Of a stretch of DNA of 11,058 nucleotides, positions 1-7,411 are shown piece after piece. Origin of the DNA: Deltaproteobacteria bacterium (GTDB lineage: Bacteria > Desulfobacterota > JAENJC01); NCBI GenBank assembly GCA_016208525.1, contig JACQYJ010000159.1:1-11058 (forward strand). Reading direction: 5' to 3'. How positions within the stretch are numbered: position 1 is the first letter of the stretch; the number at the start of each line of letters is the position of its first letter. A model generated the notes under the pieces. That model searched no databases. It saw nothing but the letters and a program-made list of their open reading frames with translations, and was not told where the DNA came from. The translations under genes were made by a program, and so were the position numbers.

Positions 1-97
1 CCAGATAGGTGACAAATGCCTTACCGTCGGAGGCCCATGCAGGGGTTGAAAGGAGGAGTAAAAATAGACTCAGAATTTGCACAAGCGTTTTGTTCAC
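1..97 (-). CDS. Exported protein of unknown function, N-terminus only (runs off window)
   Basis: The minus strand encodes 32 residues of a new gene before the window ends. It starts at GTG (95-97) in a 4-base GTGA overlap with the TGA of the upstream lipoprotein gene, which implies translational coupling. A purine-rich TAGGAAGG lies directly upstream as Shine-Dalgarno. The N-terminus is a textbook Sec signal peptide: basic start (VNKT), a long Leu-rich core (ILSLFLLLL), then STPAWA followed by SDGKAFVTYL, so cleavage after AWA is likely. The mature protein is almost entirely outside the window. The AFVTYL stretch would suit the first strand of a YVTN-type beta-propeller, but six residues cannot settle that. 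Its place as last visible gene of the caspase/CFI-box unit suggests an envelope role. Confidence 0.72.
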   Translation of the reverse strand, partial: MNKTLVQILSLFLLLLSTPAWASDGKAFVTYL

Positions 98-3000
98 ACC
101 TTCCTACTGCGGAGAATTGCCGTAACCCCTATGCAAAGGGCCAACAAGGCCAATCCCTGATACCTCACCCCGTACACCACCGGCGTCAAGGCCCATCTTG
201 TGGCGGTCCTCAGGGCCTCGTGCTCGCGGATAAAGTCAGCAATCGGAGGTGATACTCTGTAATAGACGCTGACAAAGGTACGCCCCGGCGCATTAGTAAG
301 GAGATAGTTATCTCTGAACTCTCGCAAGACCATAACATGCGGGTCGAGGTAGCTCCCATAGGCGGCAGTTGCGATGAAGCAGCCGGTCTTTGACTCCCCT
401 TTGGTGGGCGCGGCATGTCCTGCTTCGGCGACGGCTTTAGGCGCAAATGAACTGCTCGTGATTGTTGCCGTCTGTTCCACCGCATACCAGCTCTCATTCC
501 CTGCTGTCTGCTTTTCATTGACTATGGTATTCGGGTCGTCGGTAACGGATGCTGCCGTGGTGTCATAAGCTGTAACTGCCACATAATATGTCCCTACAGG
601 CAAAGAGCCTATTGTGTAGGCGGTCGCATTCCCCACGTCGGCAGAGTTTGCGTAAGGGAAACCGGCAGTTGTCCCCCAGTAGACTTTATAACCTGCGGTA
701 TCCGATTCCGGGTTTGCGCTCCAGGTCACCGCTATCTGGGCGCTTCCGGGTGTGGCGGTGATGCCTGTGGGTGGGGAGATAGGGGCATCCGTGCGTATAG
801 CTGTTGCGAATGGAGAATATGTTACAATCCCCTTAGTAGAATCGTCAACGAAGTCATATATCTTTGCCTGAACCCCCGAATCAACAGCCGTTCCCCACCA
901 GTTGTTCGTGGCATCTACATTTGCAGTCCCCTGCGCATTGCCATTGTATAACTCGTATGTAGCGGTATTGCTGAAGATGTTGTTGAAGTTAAAGAGGGGA
1001 AGGTTTGCGATATAAACTGTATATGTCGGAGATGTACCAGTTGTTGTGTTTCCTGTCATTGTATTGTATCGAAACTCCGCACTTGTATCGAATGAAACAG
1101 CAGATTCATTAGAGGCAAGATTTCTACAAACAGAGTTATTGGAAATGGTAAATGTCCCCCCGCCGTAAAGAGAATAATCAGTCACAATTCCACCCCCATT
1201 CCCGGTTCCATACCACGATGCAGTGTTATCAGATATGATATTATTATTGATAATGATACTGGAGTTACCCCAGGTAGTGGCATAAACCCCACTGCCGGAA
1301 GTTGCTGTGTTGCCAGTTATTATATTATCGGAGATCATGATGGTTGCAGCATCCCTGCTATGGGCAGATATTCCACCACCTTTACCATAATATTGGCCAG
1401 CGTTATTGTTAATCGTGTTATTCTGAATAATATTTTTGGAGATACTGAAATTTGAATCGTAAGAATACACATATATTCCACCGCCCCCATCACTTCCTGC
1501 GGCATTATTAATAATTGTGTTATTGGAGATAGCAATGAAGCCGAAAGTGCCTCCGAACTCCGAAACAGCATAGATCCCACCACCCCAATATGCAGTGGTG
1601 TTATTGCTTATAGTATTGTTTGTAATCTTTAATGTTCCGGAAAGTCCTACACTTCCGTAAATACCTGATGTTGAATTATTTCTGATTAAGCAGTAGTTGA
1701 TAAAGGGATATGCCTTGTCAAGTCTTACTATCCCGTTATAACCCACGCTTCCAGCATACTCCATCACCGCATACTCAAGGATTGAACCTCCCGTATAGTT
1801 CCCGCCCACATCATAAGTGGCATCTATGCTCGTATCACTGAAGAGGATATACCCCCAGTCCCCTGCGGCGGGTGTGGATTTTGCGGATGTGAATGTGATC
1901 TTATTTGCAGATTGCCCCCTCGCTATAAGTGCCCCATCTATCTGGATTGACTTTAAAGAATCAAACTTGACAATAACCCCGGCCTCAATCGAGAGGGTGA
2001 CGCCGGCGTTTACTATAACACTCCCCGTTACTATATATGGGCTGTTTGCCAGGGTCCATGTTGTGTCTGTCGTTATATTCCCTCCTGTTATAAATGTCCC
2101 CTGTGTCGTGGCGTTGGCGGATGTAGACTGGGCCGATTCATTCCCGGCTGCATCGTAGGCGGATACGGTATAGGTGTAAGATGTCCCGGCAGATACGGTG
2201 GTATCGCTGTAAGTTGTCGTTGTTGAGGTCCCGAGGTATGCGCCCCCTCTATATATCTTGTAGCCGGAGACCCCTGAACCCCCACTGTCCGTTGAGGCGG
2301 TCCATGAGAGGTCTATCCTGTTTTCGCTTATAGGTGTTGCAGTGAGCCAAGTGGGGACAGTGGGTGAAACTGTATCTACAGTCCACGTGTAACTTTCGGG
2401 CGTTGAATCAGAATTCCCTGCCGCATCGGTAGCCATGACATCAAATGTGTGGCTCCCGTCTGAAAGGCCCGCATACGACTTCGGGGAGATACAAGCTGTA
2501 TAACCGCCCCAATCCATCTGGCACTGGAATGATGAGCCAGTCTCTGTTGAAGTGAAGCTGAAGCTTGCCGAGGTGGAGTTGGACGGGTTGGCAGGCTTAA
2601 TTGTGATAGATGTATTTGGGGCTGTGGTATCGAGGTCAATGTAATCGGTGACCGATGTTGACGTATTCCCTGCTGCATCCTTGAACCAGACATAGACATA
2701 AACTGTTGTTCCGCTTGTATAAACTCCAGTAAATGTATATGCGGCAGTGGTATTACTGTAGCTGGTGGTTGATGTAACGGCAGTCCAGCCTGCGGCAGTG
2801 GCAGTCGGGGTGGTTGAGGTCTCTGATGCGTAATAGCCTGTTACACCTACGCTGTCAGTTGCTGAAATTGCCAGTGTAACTGTGGTGGAACTTGTAGATG
2901 ATGCGCCGCTGTTGATAAAGTTTGCGGCTGTTGTGTTGGATGGGGCAGCAGTATCCGCTGCAATTTCTGTGGTAAAGCTCCAGGTATAGTTTATAAGGGC

Positions 3001-3861
3001 ATTACCAGCCATGTCCTTTGCCCCTGTTGTTATGGTGGCAGTGTAAATCGTTGAGTATGAAAGGCTTACGGAAGGCGTGAATGTGGCGGCTTTGGACGTC
3101 GTGTCGTAAGACACTGTGCCGATTACCGGGGTCACACCTTGTTTAAGGGTAAAGGTAGTTTCGCTTATGGACGATACGGACATACTTTCACTGAATGCGG
3201 CGGTAATGGCTGTGGTTATAGGGACATTTGTAGCAGCGGAAGGAGTTACAGAAGAGACGGTTGGCGCTGTCGTATCGCTGCCGATATATGTCATTGTTAT
3301 TGTCCCGACATTGGTATCCTGACCCGCATTGATTGTAACGCCTGTCTTCTCGCCCTGCCAGACTACCGCGCCGGAAACGGTTCCCTTGATTGCGATCCTC
3401 AGATTGCTGCCTGGGGGGATATTATAGATAGTACCCGTATGGGCTGAACAAGCCCAGGGTCCGCCGGTTGCAATGACGGTATTGGATTGATTGTAGACGG
3501 TCCCGGATATGGAGTCTATCCCATAATTGCTGCATATATCCGTCACCGGGGCCATTGACGGAGCCGATTTAATGGCATCGGGCGCTGGGGCTTGCTCAAA
3601 TGTCAGACCAAAACTAACTGAACCGGTGTCGGCTGTGGTGCTGTGCTCTCCTCTTCCGCAGGAAAGGAGATTCAGGGATAATACGAAAACTAAAGAGGCT
3701 CTTGCAAAAGTCTGTAATTTACCCTTCGACAGGCTCAGGGTGAACGGTTTTAGCTTGAGATTACTGCCTTTTTCCGTTCGTGGTGAGCTTGTCGAACCAC
3801 AATAAAATACTTTTGCAAGAGGCGCTAAAGGATATAATAACGTTCTGACAATATATTTCAT
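94..3861 (-). CDS. Large lipoprotein with Ig-like, FN3 and beta-helix domains and a CFI-box-CTERM tail
   Basis: A predicted surface protein of 1255 residues. The ATG at 3861 is chosen because AGGAGG lies 4 bases upstream, overlapping the TAG of the preceding gene. Order of parts: lipoprotein signal with LLSC lipobox (Cys68), interrupted by a 41-codon palindromic element (about residues 14-55); SbsA-type Ig-like (Big_5) domain, about 196-298; two more Ser/Thr-rich Ig-like modules, about 305-410 and 412-497, the second with DAAGN motifs and a Cys pair; FN3, about 500-587; a right-handed parallel beta-helix, about 615-1020, with repeated NNTI and GGGI rungs; a second FN3, about 1028-1132; and a CFI-box C-terminus beginning GCFIATAAYGS (about 1160), with LREFRD, VYYRVSPPIAD and a final hydrophobic segment (about 1234-1249) ending RSRKV. 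The beta-helix suggests a polysaccharide-binding, lyase-like or passenger function; no catalytic residues are evident. The architecture is clear, the function is unknown. Confidence 0.9.
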   Translation of the reverse strand: MKYIVRTLLYPLAPLAKVFYCGSTSSPRTEKGSNLKLKPFTLSLSKGKLQTFARASLVFVLSLNLLSCGRGEHSTTADTGSVSFGLTFEQAPAPDAIKSAPSMAPVTDICSNYGIDSISGTVYNQSNTVIATGGPWACSAHTGTIYNIPPGSNLRIAIKGTVSGAVVWQGEKTGVTINAGQDTNVGTITMTYIGSDTTAPTVSSVTPSAATNVPITTAITAAFSESMSVSSISETTFTLKQGVTPVIGTVSYDTTSKAATFTPSVSLSYSTIYTATITTGAKDMAGNALINYTWSFTTEIAADTAAPSNTTAANFINSGASSTSSTTVTLAISATDSVGVTGYYASETSTTPTATAAGWTAVTSTTSYSNTTAAYTFTGVYTSGTTVYVYVWFKDAAGNTSTSVTDYIDLDTTAPNTSITIKPANPSNSTSASFSFTSTETGSSFQCQMDWGGYTACISPKSYAGLSDGSHTFDVMATDAAGNSDSTPESYTWTVDTVSPTVPTWLTATPISENRIDLSWTASTDSGGSGVSGYKIYRGGAYLGTSTTTTYSDTTVSAGTSYTYTVSAYDAAGNESAQSTSANATTQGTFITGGNITTDTTWTLANSPYIVTGSVIVNAGVTLSIEAGVIVKFDSLKSIQIDGALIARGQSANKITFTSAKSTPAAGDWGYILFSDTSIDATYDVGGNYTGGSILEYAVMEYAGSVGYNGIVRLDKAYPFINYCLIRNNSTSGIYGSVGLSGTLKITNNTISNNTTAYWGGGIYAVSEFGGTFGFIAISNNTIINNAAGSDGGGGIYVYSYDSNFSISKNIIQNNTINNNAGQYYGKGGGISAHSRDAATIMISDNIITGNTATSGSGVYATTWGNSSIIINNNIISDNTASWYGTGNGGGIVTDYSLYGGGTFTISNNSVCRNLASNESAVSFDTSAEFRYNTMTGNTTTGTSPTYTVYIANLPLFNFNNIFSNTATYELYNGNAQGTANVDATNNWWGTAVDSGVQAKIYDFVDDSTKGIVTYSPFATAIRTDAPISPPTGITATPGSAQIAVTWSANPESDTAGYKVYWGTTAGFPYANSADVGNATAYTIGSLPVGTYYVAVTAYDTTAASVTDDPNTIVNEKQTAGNESWYAVEQTATITSSSFAPKAVAEAGHAAPTKGESKTGCFIATAAYGSYLDPHVMVLREFRDNYLLTNAPGRTFVSVYYRVSPPIADFIREHEALRTATRWALTPVVYGVRYQGLALLALCIGVTAILRSRKV
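3699..3821. repeat. 123-bp palindromic element inserted in frame in a lipoprotein signal peptide
   Basis: Nested inverted repeats. The outer arms are CTCTTGCAAAAGT (3699-3711) and its exact reverse complement (3809-3821). The inner 25-bp imperfect arms, of the CCTTCGACAGGCTCAGG type, are at 3723-3747 and 3774-3798, with a 26-bp spacer. The length is a multiple of three and there is no stop codon on the minus strand, so it adds about 41 codons (residues 14-55) to the large lipoprotein. A 7-bp direct repeat AAGAGGC (3693-3699 and 3817-3823) brackets the element but partly overlaps the outer arm, so I do not claim it as a target-site duplication. A related element lies inside mutL and a half arm lies at 4994-5012. 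Confidence 0.85.
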
Positions 3862-3869
3862 GGAGCCTC

Positions 3870-4151
3870 CTACCATGTCACAGTTGATGTGCCGGTACTG
3901 CCGCCGCCACCATTGTCGCCCCCGCCGCCACTTCCTGCGGCAGCGCCGCCTGCTGCGGCAAGAATGAGGACGTACCACCACTTGGATATCCCTTTCTTAG
4001 CAGGCTTTGCCTCTTCAACTGGCCTGACCTCCTCTGTCTCCGGCGGATAGACGGTGACCTTTTCCTCTGCGTAAGCCACGTTAGGGACAACGTAGATCCA
4101 TGAGTGGGTCAGCATAAGCGGTATCAAAAGGATTGCCAGTAATCTAACCAT
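3870..4151 (-). CDS. Small exported one-pass membrane protein with Gly-rich tail
   Basis: A 93-residue protein. The ATG at 4151 starts a clean signal peptide (MVRLLAILLIPLML... to VAYA, then EEKV). A GTG seven codons earlier (4172) is the alternative; neither has an ideal Shine-Dalgarno. After the signal comes an acidic, Pro-rich stretch (YPPETEEVRPVEEAKPAKK), then a transmembrane helix beginning KWWYVLILAAAGGAAAG, then a tail of nearly pure Gly with Asp and Ser, ending TSTVTW. I do not recognise a named family; the helix-plus-polyglycine layout suggests a membrane-held linker or adaptor. It sits 48 bases after the DUF4384 gene and its TAG overlaps the Shine-Dalgarno of the next gene, so all three should be co-expressed. 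Function is unknown. Confidence 0.8.
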   Translation of the reverse strand: MVRLLAILLIPLMLTHSWIYVVPNVAYAEEKVTVYPPETEEVRPVEEAKPAKKGISKWWYVLILAAAGGAAAGSGGGGDNGGGGSTGTSTVTW

Positions 4152-4163
4152 TTTCGACCCCCA

Positions 4164-4186
4164 CCCTCCCACATCAATGGGGAGGG
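4164..4186 (-). promoter_or_regulatory. Possible hairpin over the start region of the small membrane protein gene
   Basis: CCCTCCC (4164-4170) and GGGAGGG (4180-4186) form a perfect 7-bp stem with a 9-base loop. The stem would hold the G-rich segment ahead of the ATG at 4151 and would cover the alternative GTG at 4172. It could limit initiation. The purine-rich composition makes a chance match quite possible. Confidence 0.3.
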
Positions 4187-4199
4187 GATTTCAAACTAT

Positions 4200-4994
4200 T
4201 TAATCCTTTGCCCTTACCTCATAAACCAGCACATCCTCCGTCCTCGTATCGGGGGGAAGGGAAAGGAGCGCCTTATAAAGGTCTTCGGGCTTCAAACTGC
4301 TGCCTTTGCTCATTAGATCGAACCTCTCCTTTGTTCCGACAAGGATGAATGCCTCTGCATCCCTCTTGTGTCCCGGAAGTGTCTGCATCTCAAGGGAAAG
4401 CCCGGACATTGGGAATGTATACTCCTCCCCTGCCTTTATGAGCCTTGAAGGCTCGTATTCGTTGGGAAGGAGGACCCATATCTTGTTTTCCGCCGTAAGG
4501 TTCAGGATGGTGATGTAGCAGTCCTTTGTGCACCTTGCCTTTATCGTTGCCTCCTCACCTGCCATGAACACCTGCCTGTTCAATTCACCTTTTACGCGGA
4601 AATATGGGTCTCCAGGCAGGTCGGACGTCACACAGCTCTTTAACTTTACCCTGTAGAGCATCAAGGGTGGATCATCGGCCTTTTGCCGGAATGTTGCGGT
4701 CTCCCAGTTTAAGACTTCCTCCTTCAGGACATGCCCTGAACTCATGGAATGGATGAAATCCGCTACCAGCATGAAGTCCTTCACCAATGCGCTACCAGAT
4801 ACGCCCAAACCCGATATCTCCTCTATCGCCTTGCTCCTCGCCCTGTTTAGGGCCAGCTGCCTGGCCTCCTCAGCTGTTATATTCTCAACGACTGCCTCTC
4901 CGGCTGTTTCAACCCACTGGCATTCGGCGGCATGAAGTGGGAAGACGACAAAAAGAATGAGCGCAAAATGAATTGTTAAAAATATGAAACGCAT
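4200..4994 (-). CDS. Secreted DUF4384-domain protein
   Basis: A 264-residue protein with a Sec signal peptide (MRFIFLTIHFALILFVVF, cleavage near HAA before Glu24), so it acts outside the cytoplasm. Residues about 30-125 include a helix EEARQLALNRARSKAIEE, resembling the N-terminal part of LPP20/FlgT-like proteins, and two cysteines (Cys25, Cys121). Residues about 130-220 are a DUF4384 domain: GELNRQVFMAGEEATIK, DCYITILNL, a VLLPNEYEPS strand, then an AGEEYTFP strand. DUF4384 is a beta-rich domain often fused to, or found next to, caspase (C14) domains; here it lies 40 bases downstream of such a gene. Its biochemical role is not known. The ATG at 4994 is supported by GAAGGG six bases upstream, which belongs to a repeat fragment. 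Confidence 0.88.
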   Translation of the reverse strand: MRFIFLTIHFALILFVVFPLHAAECQWVETAGEAVVENITAEEARQLALNRARSKAIEEISGLGVSGSALVKDFMLVADFIHSMSSGHVLKEEVLNWETATFRQKADDPPLMLYRVKLKSCVTSDLPGDPYFRVKGELNRQVFMAGEEATIKARCTKDCYITILNLTAENKIWVLLPNEYEPSRLIKAGEEYTFPMSGLSLEMQTLPGHKRDAEAFILVGTKERFDLMSKGSSLKPEDLYKALLSLPPDTRTEDVLVYEVRAKD

Positions 4995-5012
4995 AATTTA
5001 CCCTTCGACAGG
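4994..5012. repeat. Truncated arm of the palindromic element, acting as a Shine-Dalgarno source
   Basis: These 19 bases are identical to 3715-3733, which is the start of an inner arm of the 123-bp element plus 8 bases of its flank. On the minus strand the fragment reads GTCGAAGGGTAAATT and ends at the ATG of the DUF4384 gene, so AAGGG falls at Shine-Dalgarno distance. The rest of the arm is missing. Confidence 0.65.
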
Positions 5013-5034
5013 TTGTTTTACCTCACCCTAACCC

Positions 5035-6243
5035 CTACCTGAGAACTACTTGAGAACATCGGCAATGCTCAGACCCTCCCTCTCTCCCAGCATAGCTGGA
5101 AAGCTCGCCCAGTTGTACCTTTCTGTCAGCGTTTTTGTCAGCATCACCGATCAGGCCATTGAGGAGGTAGTACGTGAAGAGTCCATGCTCCTTTTCTTTA
5201 TAGAAATTGCTGAGCTGGTTTGCCTTTGCCGCCGCCACTACAATGATCTTTCTTGAAAGGAGCAAAGGGTCCCTTACCTTTAAAATACCCGGTCTCGCCC
5301 CTGCTATCAGGATACTTTCCCTCTCCTCCCTTCCGATCCTGCCGCTGAAGCAGGTATCCATAAACACAAAGACATCCCTGGCCGGAAGTTGATCCAGGTC
5401 CTTATATAAATCATCAACAGGATAGGCGGTTATCCTTGGACTCTCCGGGTCTCCATCATATGGAAGGAGATAGGGGGTCTCATCTGACGGGATACCGTGT
5501 CCCGAATAGTATACATAAAGAGTATCGCCTTCCCCAATCAGCCCTTTTAGCCTATCCTTAATAAGGACGTCCACCTCTGCCTTTGTCGCCATCTCGTTTA
5601 TAAGTGTGATAGTATTTTCTTCAGGGACGCCAAGGAAGTTCATCAGATAGTCCCTTATCGACCTTGCATCCCTTTCAGCATAAGAGACGGGGACGGCCTT
5701 TTTGTATCTCTCTATCCCTATTATCAGCGCCCACTTTTTCCTGTCGGGTTTTACCTTTGTCTTTGGCCCTCGTGAGATGTATCTGTGAAGGTCAAATGCC
5801 TCTCTGATCTCAAACTCCCTTGATGCAACCGGTTTGTCATCCAGGAATACCCTTACTTCCCATCTTCCGGGGAAGGAGGCCGCCTTTTCCCCACTTATCG
5901 CTATCCTGTGCCATGATGCCTGGGAGGGTCTATACTTACCGTCCCTGTTTACCTGATAGTTCCCTGTGGTGGAATAGAGCCTACCATCAGGGTTGTACCA
6001 ATCCCACCTGATGGTATGGATGCCGACGACCTCCTCCAGCCTGATCCATGTTACAACCTGTGGGTCCTCGGTGGTAAAGGTCCCTGTCATTTCCACCGGG
6101 ACCGCTCCTGTTACCCCTTTTATCACATCTTTCGCAAGCATCGCATCGGCTAATCTGGTCTCCCTTTTTTTAACCTCCGGCGCCGTTGCGCAGCCACCTG
6201 ACAAAAGAATCATGATGAGGAACGTTGCAATCGAGATATTCAT
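5035..6243 (-). CDS. Exported caspase-like (peptidase C14) putative lipoprotein
   Basis: A 402-residue protein. The N-terminus (MNISIATFLIMILLSGGC) looks like a lipoprotein signal with Cys18, although Ser at -3 is not ideal. Residues about 55-148 form a Trp-rich beta-sandwich-like region of unknown family. Residues about 168-385 are a caspase-fold domain: KKWALIIGIERY at the first strand, YAERDARSIRDYL, catalytic His249 in YYSGHG and catalytic Cys298 in FMDTCFSG. A DKNADRKVQLGE segment (about 369-380) fits a 12-residue EF-hand-type calcium loop. Clan CD peptidases cleave after specific P1 residues; the specificity here is unknown. GGAGGGG lies upstream of the ATG at 6243. The last ~20 residues (Cys- and Gly-rich, ending QVVLR) look unnatural and may follow a one-base indel near 5074-5088. 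It is probably the first gene of the envelope unit. Confidence 0.88.
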   Translation of the reverse strand: MNISIATFLIMILLSGGCATAPEVKKRETRLADAMLAKDVIKGVTGAVPVEMTGTFTTEDPQVVTWIRLEEVVGIHTIRWDWYNPDGRLYSTTGNYQVNRDGKYRPSQASWHRIAISGEKAASFPGRWEVRVFLDDKPVASREFEIREAFDLHRYISRGPKTKVKPDRKKWALIIGIERYKKAVPVSYAERDARSIRDYLMNFLGVPEENTITLINEMATKAEVDVLIKDRLKGLIGEGDTLYVYYSGHGIPSDETPYLLPYDGDPESPRITAYPVDDLYKDLDQLPARDVFVFMDTCFSGRIGREERESILIAGARPGILKVRDPLLLSRKIIVVAAAKANQLSNFYKEKEHGLFTYYLLNGLIGDADKNADRKVQLGELSSYAGREGGSEHCRCSQVVLR

Positions 6244-6277
6244 CAGCTACCCCTCCGTTTTCTTTCTTCTTGAGAGA

Positions 6278-6305
6278 AGTTTAACCGGAATTGCGCGTTT
6301 GTCAA
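6278..6305 (-). promoter_or_regulatory. Sigma-70-type promoter for the caspase/CFI-box unit, overlapping the hflX stop
   Basis: On the minus strand TTGACA (6300-6305) matches the -35 consensus perfectly. It is followed by a 16-base spacer and TAAACT (6278-6283), which matches the -10 at four of six positions. Transcription would start near 6271, giving a leader of about 28 bases that ends in GGAGGGG and the ATG at 6243. The TGA of hflX lies inside the -35 hexamer. Read-through from hflX remains possible, since no strong terminator is seen in the 58-base gap. Confidence 0.5.
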
Positions 6306-7411
6306 GGAAGAGGTGACTTTATGGATATGCTTATGGCTGATAAGAGGTCGTCTATCCCTTCACCTGTCACGGCAGATATCGGCACTCCTCCTTCGGCTAT
6401 CAATCTCAGGTGTGCAGGAACCATTCCGTCTTCAAGCCTGTCTATCTTGTTAAAAACGCTTATGACCGGCTTTTCAGCAGCGCCTATCTCTTCCAGCACC
6501 TTTTTTACCGACTCTATCTGTAACCCGGCATTTGCATGGCTGCAATCTATGACATGAAGGAGGAGATCGGCCTCCCTGACCTCCTCCAAGGTGGCCTTGA
6601 ACGCCTCAATCAGTTGATGAGGGAGTTTTTTTATGAAACCAACGGTATCTGAAATGAGGGCTGCCTGACCTCCGGGAAGATGTATCTTTCTTGTGGTAGG
6701 ATCAAGGGTTGCAAAGAGCCTGTCTTCAGCAAGCACACCATGACCGGCAGGAGCCTTTGAAAGACGATTAAAAAGGGTGGATTTCCCGGCGTTTGTATAA
6801 CCTATTATAGCGATGACCGGAAAAGGAACAGACCTTCTGCTCAGACGGTGAAGTTCCCGTGTATTTTTGACCTTTTCCAGATCATGCTTTATCCTTCCAA
6901 TCCGCTCCCTTACTCTCCTTCTGTCACTCTCAAGTTTTGACTCTCCGGGCCCTCTTGTCCCAATCCCTCCGCCGAGCCTGGACAGGGCAAGTCCTTTACC
7001 GACAAGTCTTGGAAGGAGGTAGTTTAACTGGGCCAGCTCAACCTGAAGCTTCCCTTCCTTTGTCCTGGCCCGCTGGGCAAATATGTCGAGGATAAGGCCT
7101 GTCCTGTCTATAATCTTTGTTTCTAACAGTTCCTCAAGGTTCTTCTCCTGGCCGGGAGAAAGGTTTTCATCAAAGACCACAAGGTCTATCTCTTCTTTCT
7201 CGACCTCTGCCTTGACCTCTTCAGCCTTCCCTTTTCCTATAAAATATGATGGATTTGGACCTGCTATCTTCTGGAGAAAGCTCTCTATTACAGTAGCGCC
7301 TGCGGTTCTGGCAAGCTCGGCCAGCTCTGCAAGTGACTCTTCTGCTTCACTCTTATTCCCTTTTCCTGGAATATATGCCCCGACCAGAACGGCCTTCTCA
7401 ACCTTCGACAA
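6302..7411 (-). CDS. hflX: GTPase HflX, ribosome-associated
   Basis: HflX is a conserved GTPase that binds the 50S subunit and can split stalled or hibernating 70S ribosomes. The 369-residue product has the HflX N-terminal region, the glycine-rich LSRLGGGIGTRGPGESKLE segment with the RRRVRERI helix, and a G domain with P-loop GYTNAGKST (about 204-212), LFATLDPTTRK (switch I/G2), DTVGF (G3, about 255-259), NKID (G4, about 321-324) and SAVTGEG (G5). The TTG at 7411 is chosen because AAGGA lies five bases upstream and the family homology begins just after it (KVEKAVLVGAY). The frame stays open to 7528, but that part overlaps hfq and has no HflX character. hflX overlaps the end of hfq by 14 bases, implying coupling. 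Confidence 0.93.
   Translation of the reverse strand: MSKVEKAVLVGAYIPGKGNKSEAEESLAELAELARTAGATVIESFLQKIAGPNPSYFIGKGKAEEVKAEVEKEEIDLVVFDENLSPGQEKNLEELLETKIIDRTGLILDIFAQRARTKEGKLQVELAQLNYLLPRLVGKGLALSRLGGGIGTRGPGESKLESDRRRVRERIGRIKHDLEKVKNTRELHRLSRRSVPFPVIAIIGYTNAGKSTLFNRLSKAPAGHGVLAEDRLFATLDPTTRKIHLPGGQAALISDTVGFIKKLPHQLIEAFKATLEEVREADLLLHVIDCSHANAGLQIESVKKVLEEIGAAEKPVISVFNKIDRLEDGMVPAHLRLIAEGGVPISAVTGEGIDDLLSAISISIKSPLP

Noticed and set aside
1140..1700. Regularly spaced similar motifs suggestive of a CRISPR array or tandem DNA repeat
   Set aside because: They are the degenerate Asn- and Gly-rich rungs of the beta-helix in the large protein; the DNA is not exactly repeated and the frame is open throughout.
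3116..3805. Plus-strand open frames opposite the large lipoprotein gene
   Set aside because: They have no recognisable domains and arise as shadows of the biased Ser/Thr/Ala codons on the minus strand.
3862..3981. An in-frame upstream extension of the large lipoprotein by 40 codons
   Set aside because: It overlaps the small membrane protein gene in another frame, gives an Arg/Trp-rich peptide, and the ATG at 3861 has an ideal AGGAGG.
5013..5034. CCTCACCCTAACCCC as a telomere-like tract
   Set aside because: It is a single short degenerate stretch in a bacterial intergenic gap, more like a common dispersed repeat than an end structure.
6254..6275. A short CTTCT...AGAAG hairpin after hflX as a terminator
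   Set aside because: The stem is only five A/T-rich pairs and it lies between the proposed promoter and the caspase start.
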